A stretch of 64,000 nt of DNA from CAZSBB01 sp964605235 (GTDB taxonomy: Bacteria > Planctomycetota > Phycisphaerae > Phycisphaerales > Phycisphaeraceae), in the NCBI GenBank assembly GCA_964605235.1, contig CAZSBB010000018.1, forward strand, positions 50,095 to 114,094, given 5' to 3'. The notes beneath the pieces were generated by a model. That model saw only the letters and a program-made list of their open reading frames with translations. It searched no databases and was not told where the DNA came from. Position 1 is the stretch's first letter. Each line of letters opens with the position of its first letter. This document shows positions 35,838 to 45,083 of this stretch, in pieces. The position numbers and the translations under genes were made by a program.

Positions 35838-37358
35838 TCAGCCGGCGCAGCGCAGCTCGGCGGGCGGGGTCACCACGCCGGTCGCGGCGGATTCGCTCAG
35901 CGCGGCCGTGACGCGCAGCACGCCGGCGTGCAGCAGATCGATCTCGGTATCGCACTCCCGGCCGTCGCGGTTAAGCGGCACGACCACCGGGCGCGTGTGG
36001 GCGGAACCATTGGTGCGCAGCACCCGGGCGACCACGCCATCGCTCAGGCGCACATAGCTGCCCAGGGGGAAGAGGCCCATGGAATCGAGCAAAGCGCGGA
36101 CCACGTTGCGGTCGAGCCGGCCATGCCTGGCTTCCTCGAGCACCGCGACCATGGCGTCGTAGGGGGAATAGCCGGGCCGATGCGGACGCGGAGCCGCCGC
36201 CGCCGCGAAGACATCCGCCGCCGCCACCACCTGCGCCAGGGGATGCAGGCGTCCGCCGTCGGGCGCATGGGGATAGCCGCTGCCGTCGGCACGTTCGTGC
36301 ATTTGGTAAGTGAGCAGGCAGACCAGCGGATCCATCCCGCTGCGGTAAAGCCGACTGGCGCTGTAGAGTGGATGGCGCAGCACCTCGGCGCGTTCCTGTT
36401 GGCAGAGCTGGCGCGGCGCCAGGCGGATTTCGTCGGCGATGTCCAGCATGCCCACGTCGCCGAGCAAACCCGCCACCGCCGCCGCGCGGGCCTGGGGCAT
36501 CTGCCAACCCAGCCGGCGCGCCACGCGCAGCGCCAGCAGCGCGACATTGACGCCGTGATGGAACAGGTATTCGCCGTCGCGCAGCCCGCGCAGGTCCAGC
36601 AGCAAGCCCGCCAGGCTCGGGTCCTGGGCGGTGTGGCGCAGCAGATCGTCAACCATTTCCTCCGCCCCGACGGCCGCCAGCGCGCGTCCGCCCAAGGCGT
36701 CTTCCGCCAAGTCGGCATAACGTTGCAAAGCCTGGTGGTATACCTCGACCCCCGCCTGACGCTCGGCGCGGAGTTGCGTCAGCGCCAGCCGCGGCGCATG
36801 GTCGCCCGGCTGCGGCGCAGGGCCCTCGGCACTGGCGGGAGCCGTCTGCGTCAGCGTGGTGTGCATCACCGCCGGGAGCGCGATCAGCGACTGCTCGTCC
36901 AGGCCGTCGTCAATGGGGACCGCCGCCTGCTCATCGGCGGCAGTCGGCAAAGTCAGTTCCTGCAAGGTCGCCAGCGCGCCCAGTTTGACCGTGCGGTAGC
37001 GGATGACCTGACGCAGACTTTCATTCATGGGCGTGCCGACCGCGGCGAGCAGTCGGCCGTGGTGGTCGAGCACTTCGCAGGGCAGCGGTTCGCCGGCGGG
37101 CAGGGCGCGCACGGCTTCGAGGGCAGCGCGGCGTTGCTGGGGGTCGAACTGGTCGCCCGTTTCCTGCCGATCGACGAAGTACCCCCCGCGCATCCGCCGG
37201 CGATTGCGCTGCACATCGCTGCGCCGCAGCAGCCGGCCGGCGGGTCGGAACAGCGTCCCGCGCTCGTCATACAGCGCAAACGGCAGCACCCGGTCGAGGG
37301 GCAACTCTTCCGGGGTGATGCGCTGCAATTGTTCGACCGTGACCCGTGACATACCCAC
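35838..37358 (-). CDS. HD-GYP-like protein with degenerate HD motif
   Basis: 506 residues. The N-terminal half has no domain I can name. The C-terminal HD-GYP fold (about 255-440) keeps FHHGVNVALLALRVA, RHPLYSASRLY (His329), HERADGSGYP (354-363) and AAADVFAAA, but the defining HD pair reads GLLGDVGML: Gly300-Asp301 instead of His-Asp, and Met instead of the Lys of HDIGK. Loss of a metal ligand suggests reduced or no phosphodiesterase activity, perhaps a cyclic-di-GMP receptor. It is monocistronic, facing the zinc-ribbon gene. Confidence 0.88.
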   Translation of the reverse strand: MGMSRVTVEQLQRITPEELPLDRVLPFALYDERGTLFRPAGRLLRRSDVQRNRRRMRGGYFVDRQETGDQFDPQQRRAALEAVRALPAGEPLPCEVLDHHGRLLAAVGTPMNESLRQVIRYRTVKLGALATLQELTLPTAADEQAAVPIDDGLDEQSLIALPAVMHTTLTQTAPASAEGPAPQPGDHAPRLALTQLRAERQAGVEVYHQALQRYADLAEDALGGRALAAVGAEEMVDDLLRHTAQDPSLAGLLLDLRGLRDGEYLFHHGVNVALLALRVARRLGWQMPQARAAAVAGLLGDVGMLDIADEIRLAPRQLCQQERAEVLRHPLYSASRLYRSGMDPLVCLLTYQMHERADGSGYPHAPDGGRLHPLAQVVAAADVFAAAAAPRPHRPGYSPYDAMVAVLEEARHGRLDRNVVRALLDSMGLFPLGSYVRLSDGVVARVLRTNGSAHTRPVVVPLNRDGRECDTEIDLLHAGVLRVTAALSESAATGVVTPPAELRCAG

Positions 37359-37580
37359 CCACCTCGCCGATCAAGACCCCGAAGACCACCGGGACTCTAC
37401 AATTCATGACCGGCTGGTGTGGTCATCGGCCAACACTGATCTTCACCCAAGCGCCGCGCGCGTAGGAGCCGTGGGCTTTGGCGCGGTCGTAACGACGATA
37501 AGCGTCGGTGGACCTGCACCACCTTCCGGTCAGGTGTGAGAGAATCCGGAATCGTCACTTCCAGTTAAGGCAGAAGCAGC

Positions 37581-37925
37581 ATGTCCGAGAATCCCACCGA
37601 CGCCGGCGGGCGCGTGCCCAAGACTTTCAAACGGTTCATCACTCAGTACCCGCAGTTGGGTGAAGCGCATGAAACGATCGCCCGCGCAGCGGAGGCCGCC
37701 GGCCCGCTGGACCGCAAGCAGTGCCTGCTGGTGAAGGTGGGCGTGTGCGTGGGCGCGGGATTGGAGTCAGCGCTCAAGGCGAACGTCCGCAAAGCGCTGC
37801 AGGCGGGGGCGTCGCCAACGGAGATCGAGCAGGCGATCCTGCAAGGCATGAACACCGTGGGCTTCCCGCGCACGGTGGCGGCGTGGAGCTGGGCGCAGGA
37901 ACAATATGAGCGTGCAAGCGACTGA
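37581..37925 (+). CDS. Carboxymuconolactone decarboxylase (AhpD-like)-family protein
   Basis: 114 residues, the size of single-domain CMD proteins. The core matches the family: AHETIARAAEAAGPLDRKQCLLVKVGVCVGAGLESALKA (about 29-70) then ALQAGASPTEIEQAIL. The CxxC-x3-H redox motif of AhpD-type members is absent; only a lone Cys (GVCVGAG) stands in that segment, so a peroxidase-reductase role is unlikely. Such proteins are usually oligomeric and cytosolic. Function is not evident from context; neighbours are unrelated. Confidence 0.85.
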   Translation: MSENPTDAGGRVPKTFKRFITQYPQLGEAHETIARAAEAAGPLDRKQCLLVKVGVCVGAGLESALKANVRKALQAGASPTEIEQAILQGMNTVGFPRTVAAWSWAQEQYERASD

Positions 37926-38221
37926 TCCGTGTTCACGTCGCCTGCACTCCGCAGCGATGTCGCCAAGGCGCGACAGCACGTTATAACCGTTACAGACCGC
38001 CCCCCGGCAGGCCCGGTTGACCGCATACACAGTGTCTTTATAAATAACGACTTACAGCGATTTTTTCGAGTTTCTTGACAAGTTATGCGCCATATCGTGG
38101 GCATGTGCTATGCTCTTTCCCAGACGCCCCTGAAGTGGTTCAGGGAAATGCAGATGTCCCGGAAGGCATCTGAAACGAACGCCGGTCACCCGGCCCAGGA
38201 GAGGGAAAGGGAAGCAGAGCC

Positions 38222-38518
38222 ATGGACGAAACGCAGTTCCAGGAAAAGCTGTCTGAACTGATGGGTGAAATCTCCACGCTGCCGGTCGCCGAGCGCGAAA
38301 AGCTCACCGAGCTGGCCAACCGCACCCAGGAGCGCCATCAGAAGCTGCGCAAGACCGTCAGCGAATTGCAGGAAAGCCTCGACTACCTGCGGCTGTCGAT
38401 CAAGTATCTGGTGTTCGACCTCGAAGCCACCCGCCGGGAAAACAAGTACCTGCGCAAAATGCTCGAAGAACGCAGCACCGGCAACAGCGGCGGCTCCGAC
38501 AGTCAGCCCAACCTGTAA
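38222..38518 (+). CDS. Small coiled-coil protein of unknown function
   Basis: 98 residues, almost wholly helical, with heptad-like Leu/Ile spacing (KLRKTVSELQESLDYLRLSIKYLVFDLEATRRENKYLRKML) and a Gly/Ser-rich tail. AAAGGGAAG precedes the ATG. It has its own terminator, so it is a real transcript. Not recognised; no cysteines or catalytic motif, so a structural or regulatory partner is most likely. Confidence 0.8.
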   Translation: MDETQFQEKLSELMGEISTLPVAEREKLTELANRTQERHQKLRKTVSELQESLDYLRLSIKYLVFDLEATRRENKYLRKMLEERSTGNSGGSDSQPNL

Positions 38519-38552
38519 CCGCCGCTTCGCTCCAACTGAATACGACCGCACG

Positions 38553-38585
38553 CGAACCGCTGTGACCCAGCGGTTCGTTTCATTT
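38553..38585 (+). terminator. Rho-independent terminator of coiled-coil gene
   Basis: CGAACCGCTG, a 5-base loop and CAGCGGTTCG (38553-38577) form a perfect 10-bp stem followed by TTTCATTT. It lies 35 bases after the stop of the coiled-coil gene. Confidence 0.85.
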
Positions 38586-38782
38586 CAGGATGCAACGCAG
38601 CTCGCTCAGTCCCCTGCCGTCTGGCCTGAGCGCGGCGCTCAAGCCGTTGGTCGCACCCAGGCAAGGTCCAAAACTCTGGTTATGGGACACGATTACCCGA
38701 TGATCATGCGTACCTGCGCGTGTGCCGATGGTAGGTTTGCTACCGATGGCGTCGCGCCTGCCGATCGTTCTGGAGGTACCTC

Positions 38783-40324
38783 ATGTCGAGCACTTCGCGT
38801 CGTTTGCTGCTGATCGAGCCGCCGTTTTATCGCCTGTACAAACCGACTTACTCGCTGACCAAGCATCCCCTGGCGCTGGGCTACCTCAGCGGCGTGGTGC
38901 TGCAGCAGACGGACTGGCAGGTGCAGACCTACAACGCCGACTTCAGCGCCAATGCCGAGGCGATGAAAGTTACCTATCTCGCGGGGGCGGGGTTTGAGCA
39001 GTACCAACAACGTCTGCGCAACTTGTCGGACCCGATCTGGGACGAGCTGCGCCGCGTGCTGGCGGAGTATCAGCCGACGGTGCTGGGGCTGACCGCCAAG
39101 ACGCAGAACTTCGCGGCCGCGTGCAATGTGGCGGTGCTCGCCAGGCAGATGAACCCCGAGCTGCGCATCATCCTCGGCGGGCCTCATGCTTCGATGGCGG
39201 CCCGCGAAGCGCTCCTGTCCTGCCCCGCCATCGACGTGGCGGTGCGCGGCGAAGGTGAGCAGACGCTGATCGACCTGCTGCGGGCGCTGGACGCCGGGCA
39301 GCCGCTGACGGGCATTCCCGGCACGGTGGCGCGCGGGGCGGATGGGGAACTGGTGGAAGCCGGGCCGCGCACCGCCATCGCCGACCTGGACGCCCTGCCG
39401 TTTCCCCATGCGTCGGCGCCGCAATGTCTGCGCGACTATGAACAGTATCCCGCCGAAGCGTTCCAATATGTCTTCGCCACCCGCGCGTGTCCGTTCGCCT
39501 GCTACTTCTGCGGCTCGCGCAATGTCTGGGGACGGCAAACCCGTTGGCGCAGCGCGGAGAATGTCGCCCGGGAAATGGCGGCACTGCGCCGCCTGGGCTT
39601 GAACCACGCCCATTTCGACGACGACACCTTCGGCGTCCGCCCGGACTACATCGAACAACTGTGCACCGCCATCACGCGCCACGCGCCGGGGATGAGCTGG
39701 AGCTGTGAGCTGCATGTGAAGCTGTGCAAAGAGCCGATCCTCGCCGCCATGGCGCGGGCGGGGTGCACCGGCGTGCAGGTGGGCGTGGAGTCTGGCTCCA
39801 ACGACATGCTCAAACAGCTCCGCAAGAACATCACCATCGAACAGGCGCTCGACGCCTGCCGGCTGGTCAAGCAATACGGCATGTTCCTGTCCACGTTCTT
39901 CATCCTCGGCTTCCCGCGCGAAACGGAACAGACCCTTGCCGACACCGTGCAGGCGATCCGTCAGGTCAAGGCGGACCGCGTGATCTACAGCATTTTCACG
40001 CCCTACCCCGGCACGGAGTCGTTCCAGGATTGCCGGACGCTGAATCTGGTGGACGACTCCTTCGACGTCAGCCGCTTCAATCACCAAAGCCCCGCCAACT
40101 GCTTCACGGCATATATCCCGCCGGAGCGCTTCCGGGCGCTGGCGAGCCGGGTCGAACGCATGGTGGACCGTCGCAACACCATGGCCCGGCTGCGCCACAT
40201 GGCGACCACCGGCGCCGCGCGGCAGGCGCGCAAGCTGGCGCGCTGGGTGCTCGGCCACGACGGTCGGCCGCTGGCGACCACCAGCGATGGCGTCCAGCCA
40301 GCCGCGCAGGATCAGGCGGCCTGA
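38783..40324 (+). CDS. B12-binding-domain radical SAM enzyme
   Basis: 513 residues. An N-terminal cobalamin-binding Rossmann domain (about 1-160, with LGYLSGVV, VLGLTAKTQNFAAACNVA and IILGGPHAS) precedes the radical SAM barrel with the cluster motif Cys236-x3-Cys240-x2-Cys243 (RACPFACYFCGS), then VGVESGSNDMLKQLRKN and FILGFPRET. This is the BchE/oxidative-cyclase-like class that performs methylations or rearrangements with SAM and a 4Fe-4S cluster. GGAGG precedes the ATG. It stands alone; no peptide precursor or pathway partner is adjacent, so the substrate is open. Confidence 0.92.
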   Translation: MSSTSRRLLLIEPPFYRLYKPTYSLTKHPLALGYLSGVVLQQTDWQVQTYNADFSANAEAMKVTYLAGAGFEQYQQRLRNLSDPIWDELRRVLAEYQPTVLGLTAKTQNFAAACNVAVLARQMNPELRIILGGPHASMAAREALLSCPAIDVAVRGEGEQTLIDLLRALDAGQPLTGIPGTVARGADGELVEAGPRTAIADLDALPFPHASAPQCLRDYEQYPAEAFQYVFATRACPFACYFCGSRNVWGRQTRWRSAENVAREMAALRRLGLNHAHFDDDTFGVRPDYIEQLCTAITRHAPGMSWSCELHVKLCKEPILAAMARAGCTGVQVGVESGSNDMLKQLRKNITIEQALDACRLVKQYGMFLSTFFILGFPRETEQTLADTVQAIRQVKADRVIYSIFTPYPGTESFQDCRTLNLVDDSFDVSRFNHQSPANCFTAYIPPERFRALASRVERMVDRRNTMARLRHMATTGAARQARKLARWVLGHDGRPLATTSDGVQPAAQDQAA

Positions 40325-40420
40325 GCGCGCTGCGGCGTCTGCCGAAACCCATTTTTCAATAAAACTTTGCGGATTCTGCGGGGGCAATGTCACTGACATG
40401 ACGTGGATGGGCACAGTACA

Positions 40421-41530
40421 TTACCAGTTCCGCGAGTCAGGCACATCCATCCAGGCGCTGTGGGCGAGGATGGATTGCTGGCTGACCAGAGCCGGCAGGG
40501 TCATGTCCATCGCCTGGTCGATGCCCAGGGGCGTCGGCGCCTGGCCGGCGATGGCGGCGGTGAAATCGAGCATCTGCATGTAGTCGCCGCCGTGATGTCC
40601 GGATTGACTGGCGGCCGCTTCATGCAGGCGCCAGGCTTCGGGCAGGAACTGGGCTTCGAGTTCTTTGAGCTCGCGCCAGGTGCGGTGGTCCGGACAGTGG
40701 GCTTTGAGCCAGATTTGATGGCGTTTGCGATCGGAGTCGAACACGCCGTCGGTGCCCTGGAGGTAGTAATAAGTTCGGCCCGGGCCGTTGGAGACCAGGT
40801 CGTTGCGAATTTTGATGAGCGCTCCGCTGTGCATTTTGCCCATCATGACGCAGACATCTTCCATGGCGTAGGTTTGGCCGGCGTCATCGGTGTAGTGATG
40901 CCCGGAGCCGACGCAGGAGACCGAGGCCACGCGATCGCCGGGTATCCAGGAAAGCACCGGGCCCAGGCCGTGCGTCCCGTAGGTGATGCCGTTGATGCCG
41001 ACCTGCCATTTGCGCCGCCATTTGGTTTTTTCATGCAGCCAGCGCAGGCCGTGAACATATTCCCCCTCGGCGTAGTAGGGGATGCCGAACGCGCCCTGAC
41101 GGACCATCTCACGAACCATCAGGTTTTCGCGGAAGTAGAGGTAGTTTTCCCCGATCATGTAGACCGCTGGCGAGCGGCGGCAAGCGGCGACCAGCGCGCG
41201 GCTTTGCTCGAGATCGACCGCGGCGGGCACCTCGCTGAGCACATGGATGCCGCGCTCCAGCGCCAGGATCGCCTGGGGCGCGTGCAGATTCATCGGGGTG
41301 GCGAGGAAGACGGCATCAAGCTCGATTTGTTCCAGCATCTGTTCATAGTCGGGAAAGAGATGCGGCGCCTGCAGTTCCTGGTTGGCGATCCTCAGGCCAT
41401 CGAAATCGAGGTCGCACAGCCCTTGCACCACACAGCCAGGCACGCTGTTGATGGTTTTGACCATCTGTTTGCCGCGACCCCAGCCGCCGCACACGCCGAC
41501 GATGCCGAATCGAACCAGTTGCTGACGCAT
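40421..41530 (-). CDS. Gfo/Idh/MocA-family NAD(P)-dependent oxidoreductase
   Basis: 369 residues, choosing ATG 41530 (MRQQLVRFGIVG), which has GGAAG upstream; a TTG at 41551 directly abutting the previous stop is the alternative. The Rossmann motif is GIVGVCGGWGRGKQM, followed by DAVFLATPMNLHAPQAI. The usual EKP is replaced by LSEVPAAVD. The C-terminal substrate domain follows. Family members oxidise or epimerise sugars and inositols in the cytosol. It forms an operon with the beta-propeller glycosidase and the prepilin-like gene upstream, so a sugar released by that enzyme is the likely substrate. Confidence 0.9.
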   Translation of the reverse strand: MRQQLVRFGIVGVCGGWGRGKQMVKTINSVPGCVVQGLCDLDFDGLRIANQELQAPHLFPDYEQMLEQIELDAVFLATPMNLHAPQAILALERGIHVLSEVPAAVDLEQSRALVAACRRSPAVYMIGENYLYFRENLMVREMVRQGAFGIPYYAEGEYVHGLRWLHEKTKWRRKWQVGINGITYGTHGLGPVLSWIPGDRVASVSCVGSGHHYTDDAGQTYAMEDVCVMMGKMHSGALIKIRNDLVSNGPGRTYYYLQGTDGVFDSDRKRHQIWLKAHCPDHRTWRELKELEAQFLPEAWRLHEAAASQSGHHGGDYMQMLDFTAAIAGQAPTPLGIDQAMDMTLPALVSQQSILAHSAWMDVPDSRNW

Positions 41531-41551
41531 GGATATCCGCTTCCGTGGCAA

Positions 41552-43009
41552 TCATGCCGGAGTGAGAATCGTAAAGCTGTAGAGCGTGCTGACCTTCATC
41601 CCGAAGCGCAGGCGAACCCGTTTGCCCCGCAGCGCCGCGAGCGATCGCCCCTTCCAGGTCACCGGCAGATCGACGGCGTTGCCCTGGATCACCGCGCAAT
41701 CCGCGGCGCCGAAGCCGGGCACGGTTTTGCCGCCCGGTTCGTATTTATCCGGCTCGACCACCTCGACGGTGAGTTGGCCATGTCCCGGCACCTGGGCATC
41801 GAGCCGCAACTCGTCGCCGTCGATCACCAGGGGGTGCGTGAGGAGGAAGCCCTGCTGGCCGTCGGCGCGGCGACCGATGAGTCGGCCCATGGGCGCGACC
41901 GCCAGGCCCACCGCGCTGTCCTCGATCCGCTGGCCGGAGTTGTCGTCATGGAGGGTGGGTCGTCCGTTGTAGTAGAACCGCAGGTCGCCATCGACCTCGA
42001 CGGTGCCGAAGGCCGGGATGATCATGGCGTTGTCGAATTCGCCTTCGCCGCCGCGGGGGAGGAAACAGGGGCGTTGGGGCAGGCGGTCCCACTTGAGGCC
42101 GTCGCGGCTGAACGCCAGTTGCACATCCATGGTCTGACGGTGGTGGCTGTACTCGCTGAGCAGGCCGAAGAACACGTCGTGGCGGTGGAACACGGTCATG
42201 CCGTAGAACTCGCCGCGGTCGATTTCGTCAGGATGGAGAATATTGATGGGCTCATCCCAGTCGAACAGGGTGCGGCCGCGGGCGACAGCGATGCGGCGTC
42301 GGGTGTTGCGGTTGTAGTCCAGCCGTTTCCAGGCGGCGCAGTCCCACGGCCGCATGTAGAGGAGGTAGCCGCCGTCGCATGGATTGCGGATCAGCGTGTT
42401 GTTGCTGTCGCTCTCGCCGTAGATGAATGGGTTGTTGGCGTAGGGCGTCCAGTGGATGCCGTCGGGGCTGAAGGCCAGGCAATGGCCACCGTTGCCGGGG
42501 CTCAACCAGTCGCAGTAGATCATCTTGAAGCGGCGTTGGGGGTCGGTTTCTTCAAGATCGAGCCAGACCTGACCCTGGCCGTGCGTGTGGCCGCCAAAGA
42601 CAATGTTGGTGCCCTGGAACGGTCCCTGGCCAACCTTCGGCTGCTCCCACACGATGCCGTCGCGGCTGCGCGCGTAGCCGGTGACCGTGGTCTTCTCGGC
42701 GGCGGCGCCGATGTAGGCGAAGTAATCGTCGATCCGACCCGCCTGGTAATACTCGGATTTTTTCTGCGCGGCGGCGTGATTGCCCAGGGAATACCAGAGA
42801 TGGAAGGTGCCGTCGCGGGGATCTCGAACCACTCCGGGATAGGAGATGCCGCCCCAGGGCGCGTCGTGGCGATGTTCCAGGACCGGGCCGGGGTGCTTGC
42901 GCGGGGTGGCGACGTGACGCCGGATTTCCCAGACGTCAGCCACAAATTCATTGTCGACCAGCAGGCGGGTGGCGCCGGGTGGGCAGGAAACTGAGGACAC
43001 TGAAATCAC
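41552..43009 (-). CDS. Five-bladed beta-propeller glycosidase-like protein (GH32/43/130-like)
   Basis: 485 residues. Repeated W/F-x-x-WYS and S.DG..W units are typical of five-bladed propeller sugar enzymes: YPGVVRDPRDGTFHLWYSLG, ARSRDGIVWEQP, LAFSPDGIHWTPYA, AFSRDGLKWDRLP, RFYYNGRPTL. A C-terminal beta domain follows (about 400-485, VPGHGQLTVEVVE). No signal peptide is visible. The acid/base residues cannot be fixed without a structural match. It lies between the prepilin-like gene and the oxidoreductase, all minus strand. Confidence 0.82.
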   Translation of the reverse strand: MISVSSVSCPPGATRLLVDNEFVADVWEIRRHVATPRKHPGPVLEHRHDAPWGGISYPGVVRDPRDGTFHLWYSLGNHAAAQKKSEYYQAGRIDDYFAYIGAAAEKTTVTGYARSRDGIVWEQPKVGQGPFQGTNIVFGGHTHGQGQVWLDLEETDPQRRFKMIYCDWLSPGNGGHCLAFSPDGIHWTPYANNPFIYGESDSNNTLIRNPCDGGYLLYMRPWDCAAWKRLDYNRNTRRRIAVARGRTLFDWDEPINILHPDEIDRGEFYGMTVFHRHDVFFGLLSEYSHHRQTMDVQLAFSRDGLKWDRLPQRPCFLPRGGEGEFDNAMIIPAFGTVEVDGDLRFYYNGRPTLHDDNSGQRIEDSAVGLAVAPMGRLIGRRADGQQGFLLTHPLVIDGDELRLDAQVPGHGQLTVEVVEPDKYEPGGKTVPGFGAADCAVIQGNAVDLPVTWKGRSLAALRGKRVRLRFGMKVSTLYSFTILTPA

Positions 43010-43048
43010 TCCGAAGGCGGCGTGAGGACGCCCAGGCCAGAGAGAGGC

Positions 43049-43822
43049 TCAATCCTGACCGAACAGGATTGGTGAACTGGCGGTCTTGTAATTGTAAAGG
43101 ACAAACTCGGCGGCATAGCTCTTCACATGGCCGTCGAAGAAAGCGTAGTTGCCCGCCGCGCCATGCTTGTCGGGCACGAGGCTCGACGGAACATTGGGTT
43201 GGTTCACCGCGCTGGTCTGAAACATGGTGCTGCCTTCGCCCCGATCCCGGCGGGTCGCATTGTTGTAGACCGTTTCACCGAGCAACACCGAGCGCTGATG
43301 GTAACGCAGTTCGCGCATATTGCGGGTGGTGGTTCCGCTGTGAACTTCCGTGCCATACCGTTGATAGTAGTCCCTGACCCAGCCGTAATGGGTGTTGCTG
43401 GTCGAGCGATCATTGGTGGACATGTAGACGTTGGGATGATTCAGCGGCCAGGGGTGGGAAGGACAGTGGAACAGCGAATCGAGGGCGCTGGGCTGCCCCA
43501 GCGCGGGCGATGTGCCCGAGAAGTAGCCTTCGTAATAGATTGAGCTCATGAAGACGCGCTGCGACTGGGCCGGTTCGGACGTGGAGCCGCTGTTGACGAA
43601 CATCTGACCACGCCGGACGTCCAGATAGGTGAGCACGCCCATGCCGAGTTGCCGCATCTGGGTGGCGCAGACAATCGACCGGGCACTCTCGCGTGCCTTG
43701 GCGAGGGCGGGCAGCAGGATCGCCACCAGCAAGCTGACAATGGAGATGACGACCAGCAGTTCGATCAGGGTGAAGCCGCGGCCCGGCTTCGCCGGGTTGG
43801 CACAGGCGGTTGGAATGGGCAT
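43049..43822 (-). CDS. PulG-like prepilin protein with H-x9-DG motif
   Basis: 257 residues. Start at 43822 (MPIPTACANPAKPGRG) is supported by GCAGGAG seven bases upstream. Class III leader, then GFTLIELLVVISIVSLLVAILLP with Glu+5, a helix, and a globular domain ending in the H-x9-DG signature DKHGAAGNYAFFDGHVKSY. Such pseudopilin-like proteins occur in large paralogous sets in planctomycetes and lentisphaerae beside carbohydrate genes; their role is unproven, perhaps surface binding or export of glycan-degrading factors. It heads the operon with the glycosidase and oxidoreductase, and is divergent from an AraC gene. Confidence 0.9.
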   Translation of the reverse strand: MPIPTACANPAKPGRGFTLIELLVVISIVSLLVAILLPALAKARESARSIVCATQMRQLGMGVLTYLDVRRGQMFVNSGSTSEPAQSQRVFMSSIYYEGYFSGTSPALGQPSALDSLFHCPSHPWPLNHPNVYMSTNDRSTSNTHYGWVRDYYQRYGTEVHSGTTTRNMRELRYHQRSVLLGETVYNNATRRDRGEGSTMFQTSAVNQPNVPSSLVPDKHGAAGNYAFFDGHVKSYAAEFVLYNYKTASSPILFGQD

Positions 43823-44004
43823 GCAGCAACTCCTGCCGGTGTGGGCGATCTGCGACGGGACATCCAGCCGCACACCTGCGTCATGATGATCGTCCATGCG
43901 GGCGGGAACGACCATGGAGAATGTTGCCGCATCCATGTAGTGTATTGATGAGCGGCAAAATCATGGCGAAATTTCGCTGGATAATCGGCGTTCATTACTG
44001 GAAA

Positions 44005-44886
44005 ATGTTTATCATGCCGCGCACGCTCAGCATGTCCGAGGCCGATCCATTCTTCCGGCTCCCCCCGCCGCCGACCCGGCAGCCCTACCGTGTGCGCACC
44101 ATCGGCCTGATTCACAGCAACCCGCACCACGTCACCCTGGGCACCTATTTCAACGACGCAATGCTGCTCTATTGCTTCGGGGGGCGTGGCTATTACCAGG
44201 TGGGCGGGCAAACCACCACCGTTGGCTCCGGACAGGTCGGCTTGATCCTGCCCGGCGGCGAGGTCGGCAGGCTGTGGGCGGACCCGATCGATCCCTACAA
44301 CCACCTGCAATGCCGTTTCGGCGGCCGGGCGGCGCTGGCGACCGCCCGGCGCATCGCGGCGAACCATGGCGGCAACCGCTTCTTCATGTTTGCCCATGGC
44401 CCGGAACTGGCCGAGGTGCTTCGCCATGCGCTGAACCTGTTTCCCGGACAGGAAAGCGAGCCGCGCCGCGAACCGGAGCGCTTGCGCCGGGTCGATGCCG
44501 TGCTCGCCGAAGCGCTGGCGCTGCTCGAAGACCCACGGGCACCGGTCAACAACACGATCACCTTCGAGCGTTTGCGCGCCTACATGCATGAGCACCTGCA
44601 CCAGCCCATCGCGCTCGACCCGATGGCGGCATACTTCGGCGTGAGCAAGGCCCATCTCTGCCGCACCGCCCGCCGGGTGCTGGGCGTCACCATTCAGCCC
44701 TACTGGGAGCGGCTGAAGATGGTCAGCGCCCAGGCGCTGTTGCGTGAGCCGCGCTTGTCCACCGCCGAAGTCGCACGCCGCGTCGGCTACCACGACCCGT
44801 TCTATTTCTCGAAAATCTTCAAGCGCAACACCGGCCAGCCGCCGCGCGACTGGCGCAAATCCGCCCTGGAAAATACCCGCGCTTGA
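44005..44886 (+). CDS. AraC-family regulator with cupin-like sensor domain
   Basis: 293 residues from ATG 44005 (MFIMPRTLSM); a second ATG at 44014 is possible. The N-terminal cupin-like region (about 20-130) has LLYCFGGRGYYQVGGQTTTVGSGQVGLILPGGE. The C-terminal pair of helix-turn-helix motifs is complete: IALDPMAAYFGVSKAHLCRTARRVLG and LSTAEVARRVGYHDPFYFSKIFKRNTG. It is divergent from the prepilin-glycosidase-oxidoreductase operon with about 180 bases between starts, the usual layout for an AraC activator of sugar use, and is its likely regulator. Confidence 0.92.
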   Translation: MFIMPRTLSMSEADPFFRLPPPPTRQPYRVRTIGLIHSNPHHVTLGTYFNDAMLLYCFGGRGYYQVGGQTTTVGSGQVGLILPGGEVGRLWADPIDPYNHLQCRFGGRAALATARRIAANHGGNRFFMFAHGPELAEVLRHALNLFPGQESEPRREPERLRRVDAVLAEALALLEDPRAPVNNTITFERLRAYMHEHLHQPIALDPMAAYFGVSKAHLCRTARRVLGVTIQPYWERLKMVSAQALLREPRLSTAEVARRVGYHDPFYFSKIFKRNTGQPPRDWRKSALENTRA

Positions 44887-45083
44887 GCCCCCGCCCCGAC
44901 TGATGCCAGGGGGTCCAGCCCCATGCGTCTGGATGAATGAAAAATCATCCCGATACCTTCAACGCACCGAACTACGATTCACCCCGAGCCCATGGCGTCC
45001 GCGACAGGCGGGACGGTCGGGCGTCATGGGGCAACTCAGTTCCAACGATCCCTGGTCTGATCCACGGCAGGTGGCCACCCGGG

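Noticed and set aside
38040..38110. Promoter TTGACA at about 38076 for the coiled-coil gene
   Set aside because: No acceptable -10 box at 16-18 bases; the TATGCT further down is 28 bases away.
40403..42994. 863-codon plus-strand open frame
   Set aside because: Antisense to the Gfo/Idh/MocA and glycosidase genes, which have clear family motifs; the product shows no recognisable domain.
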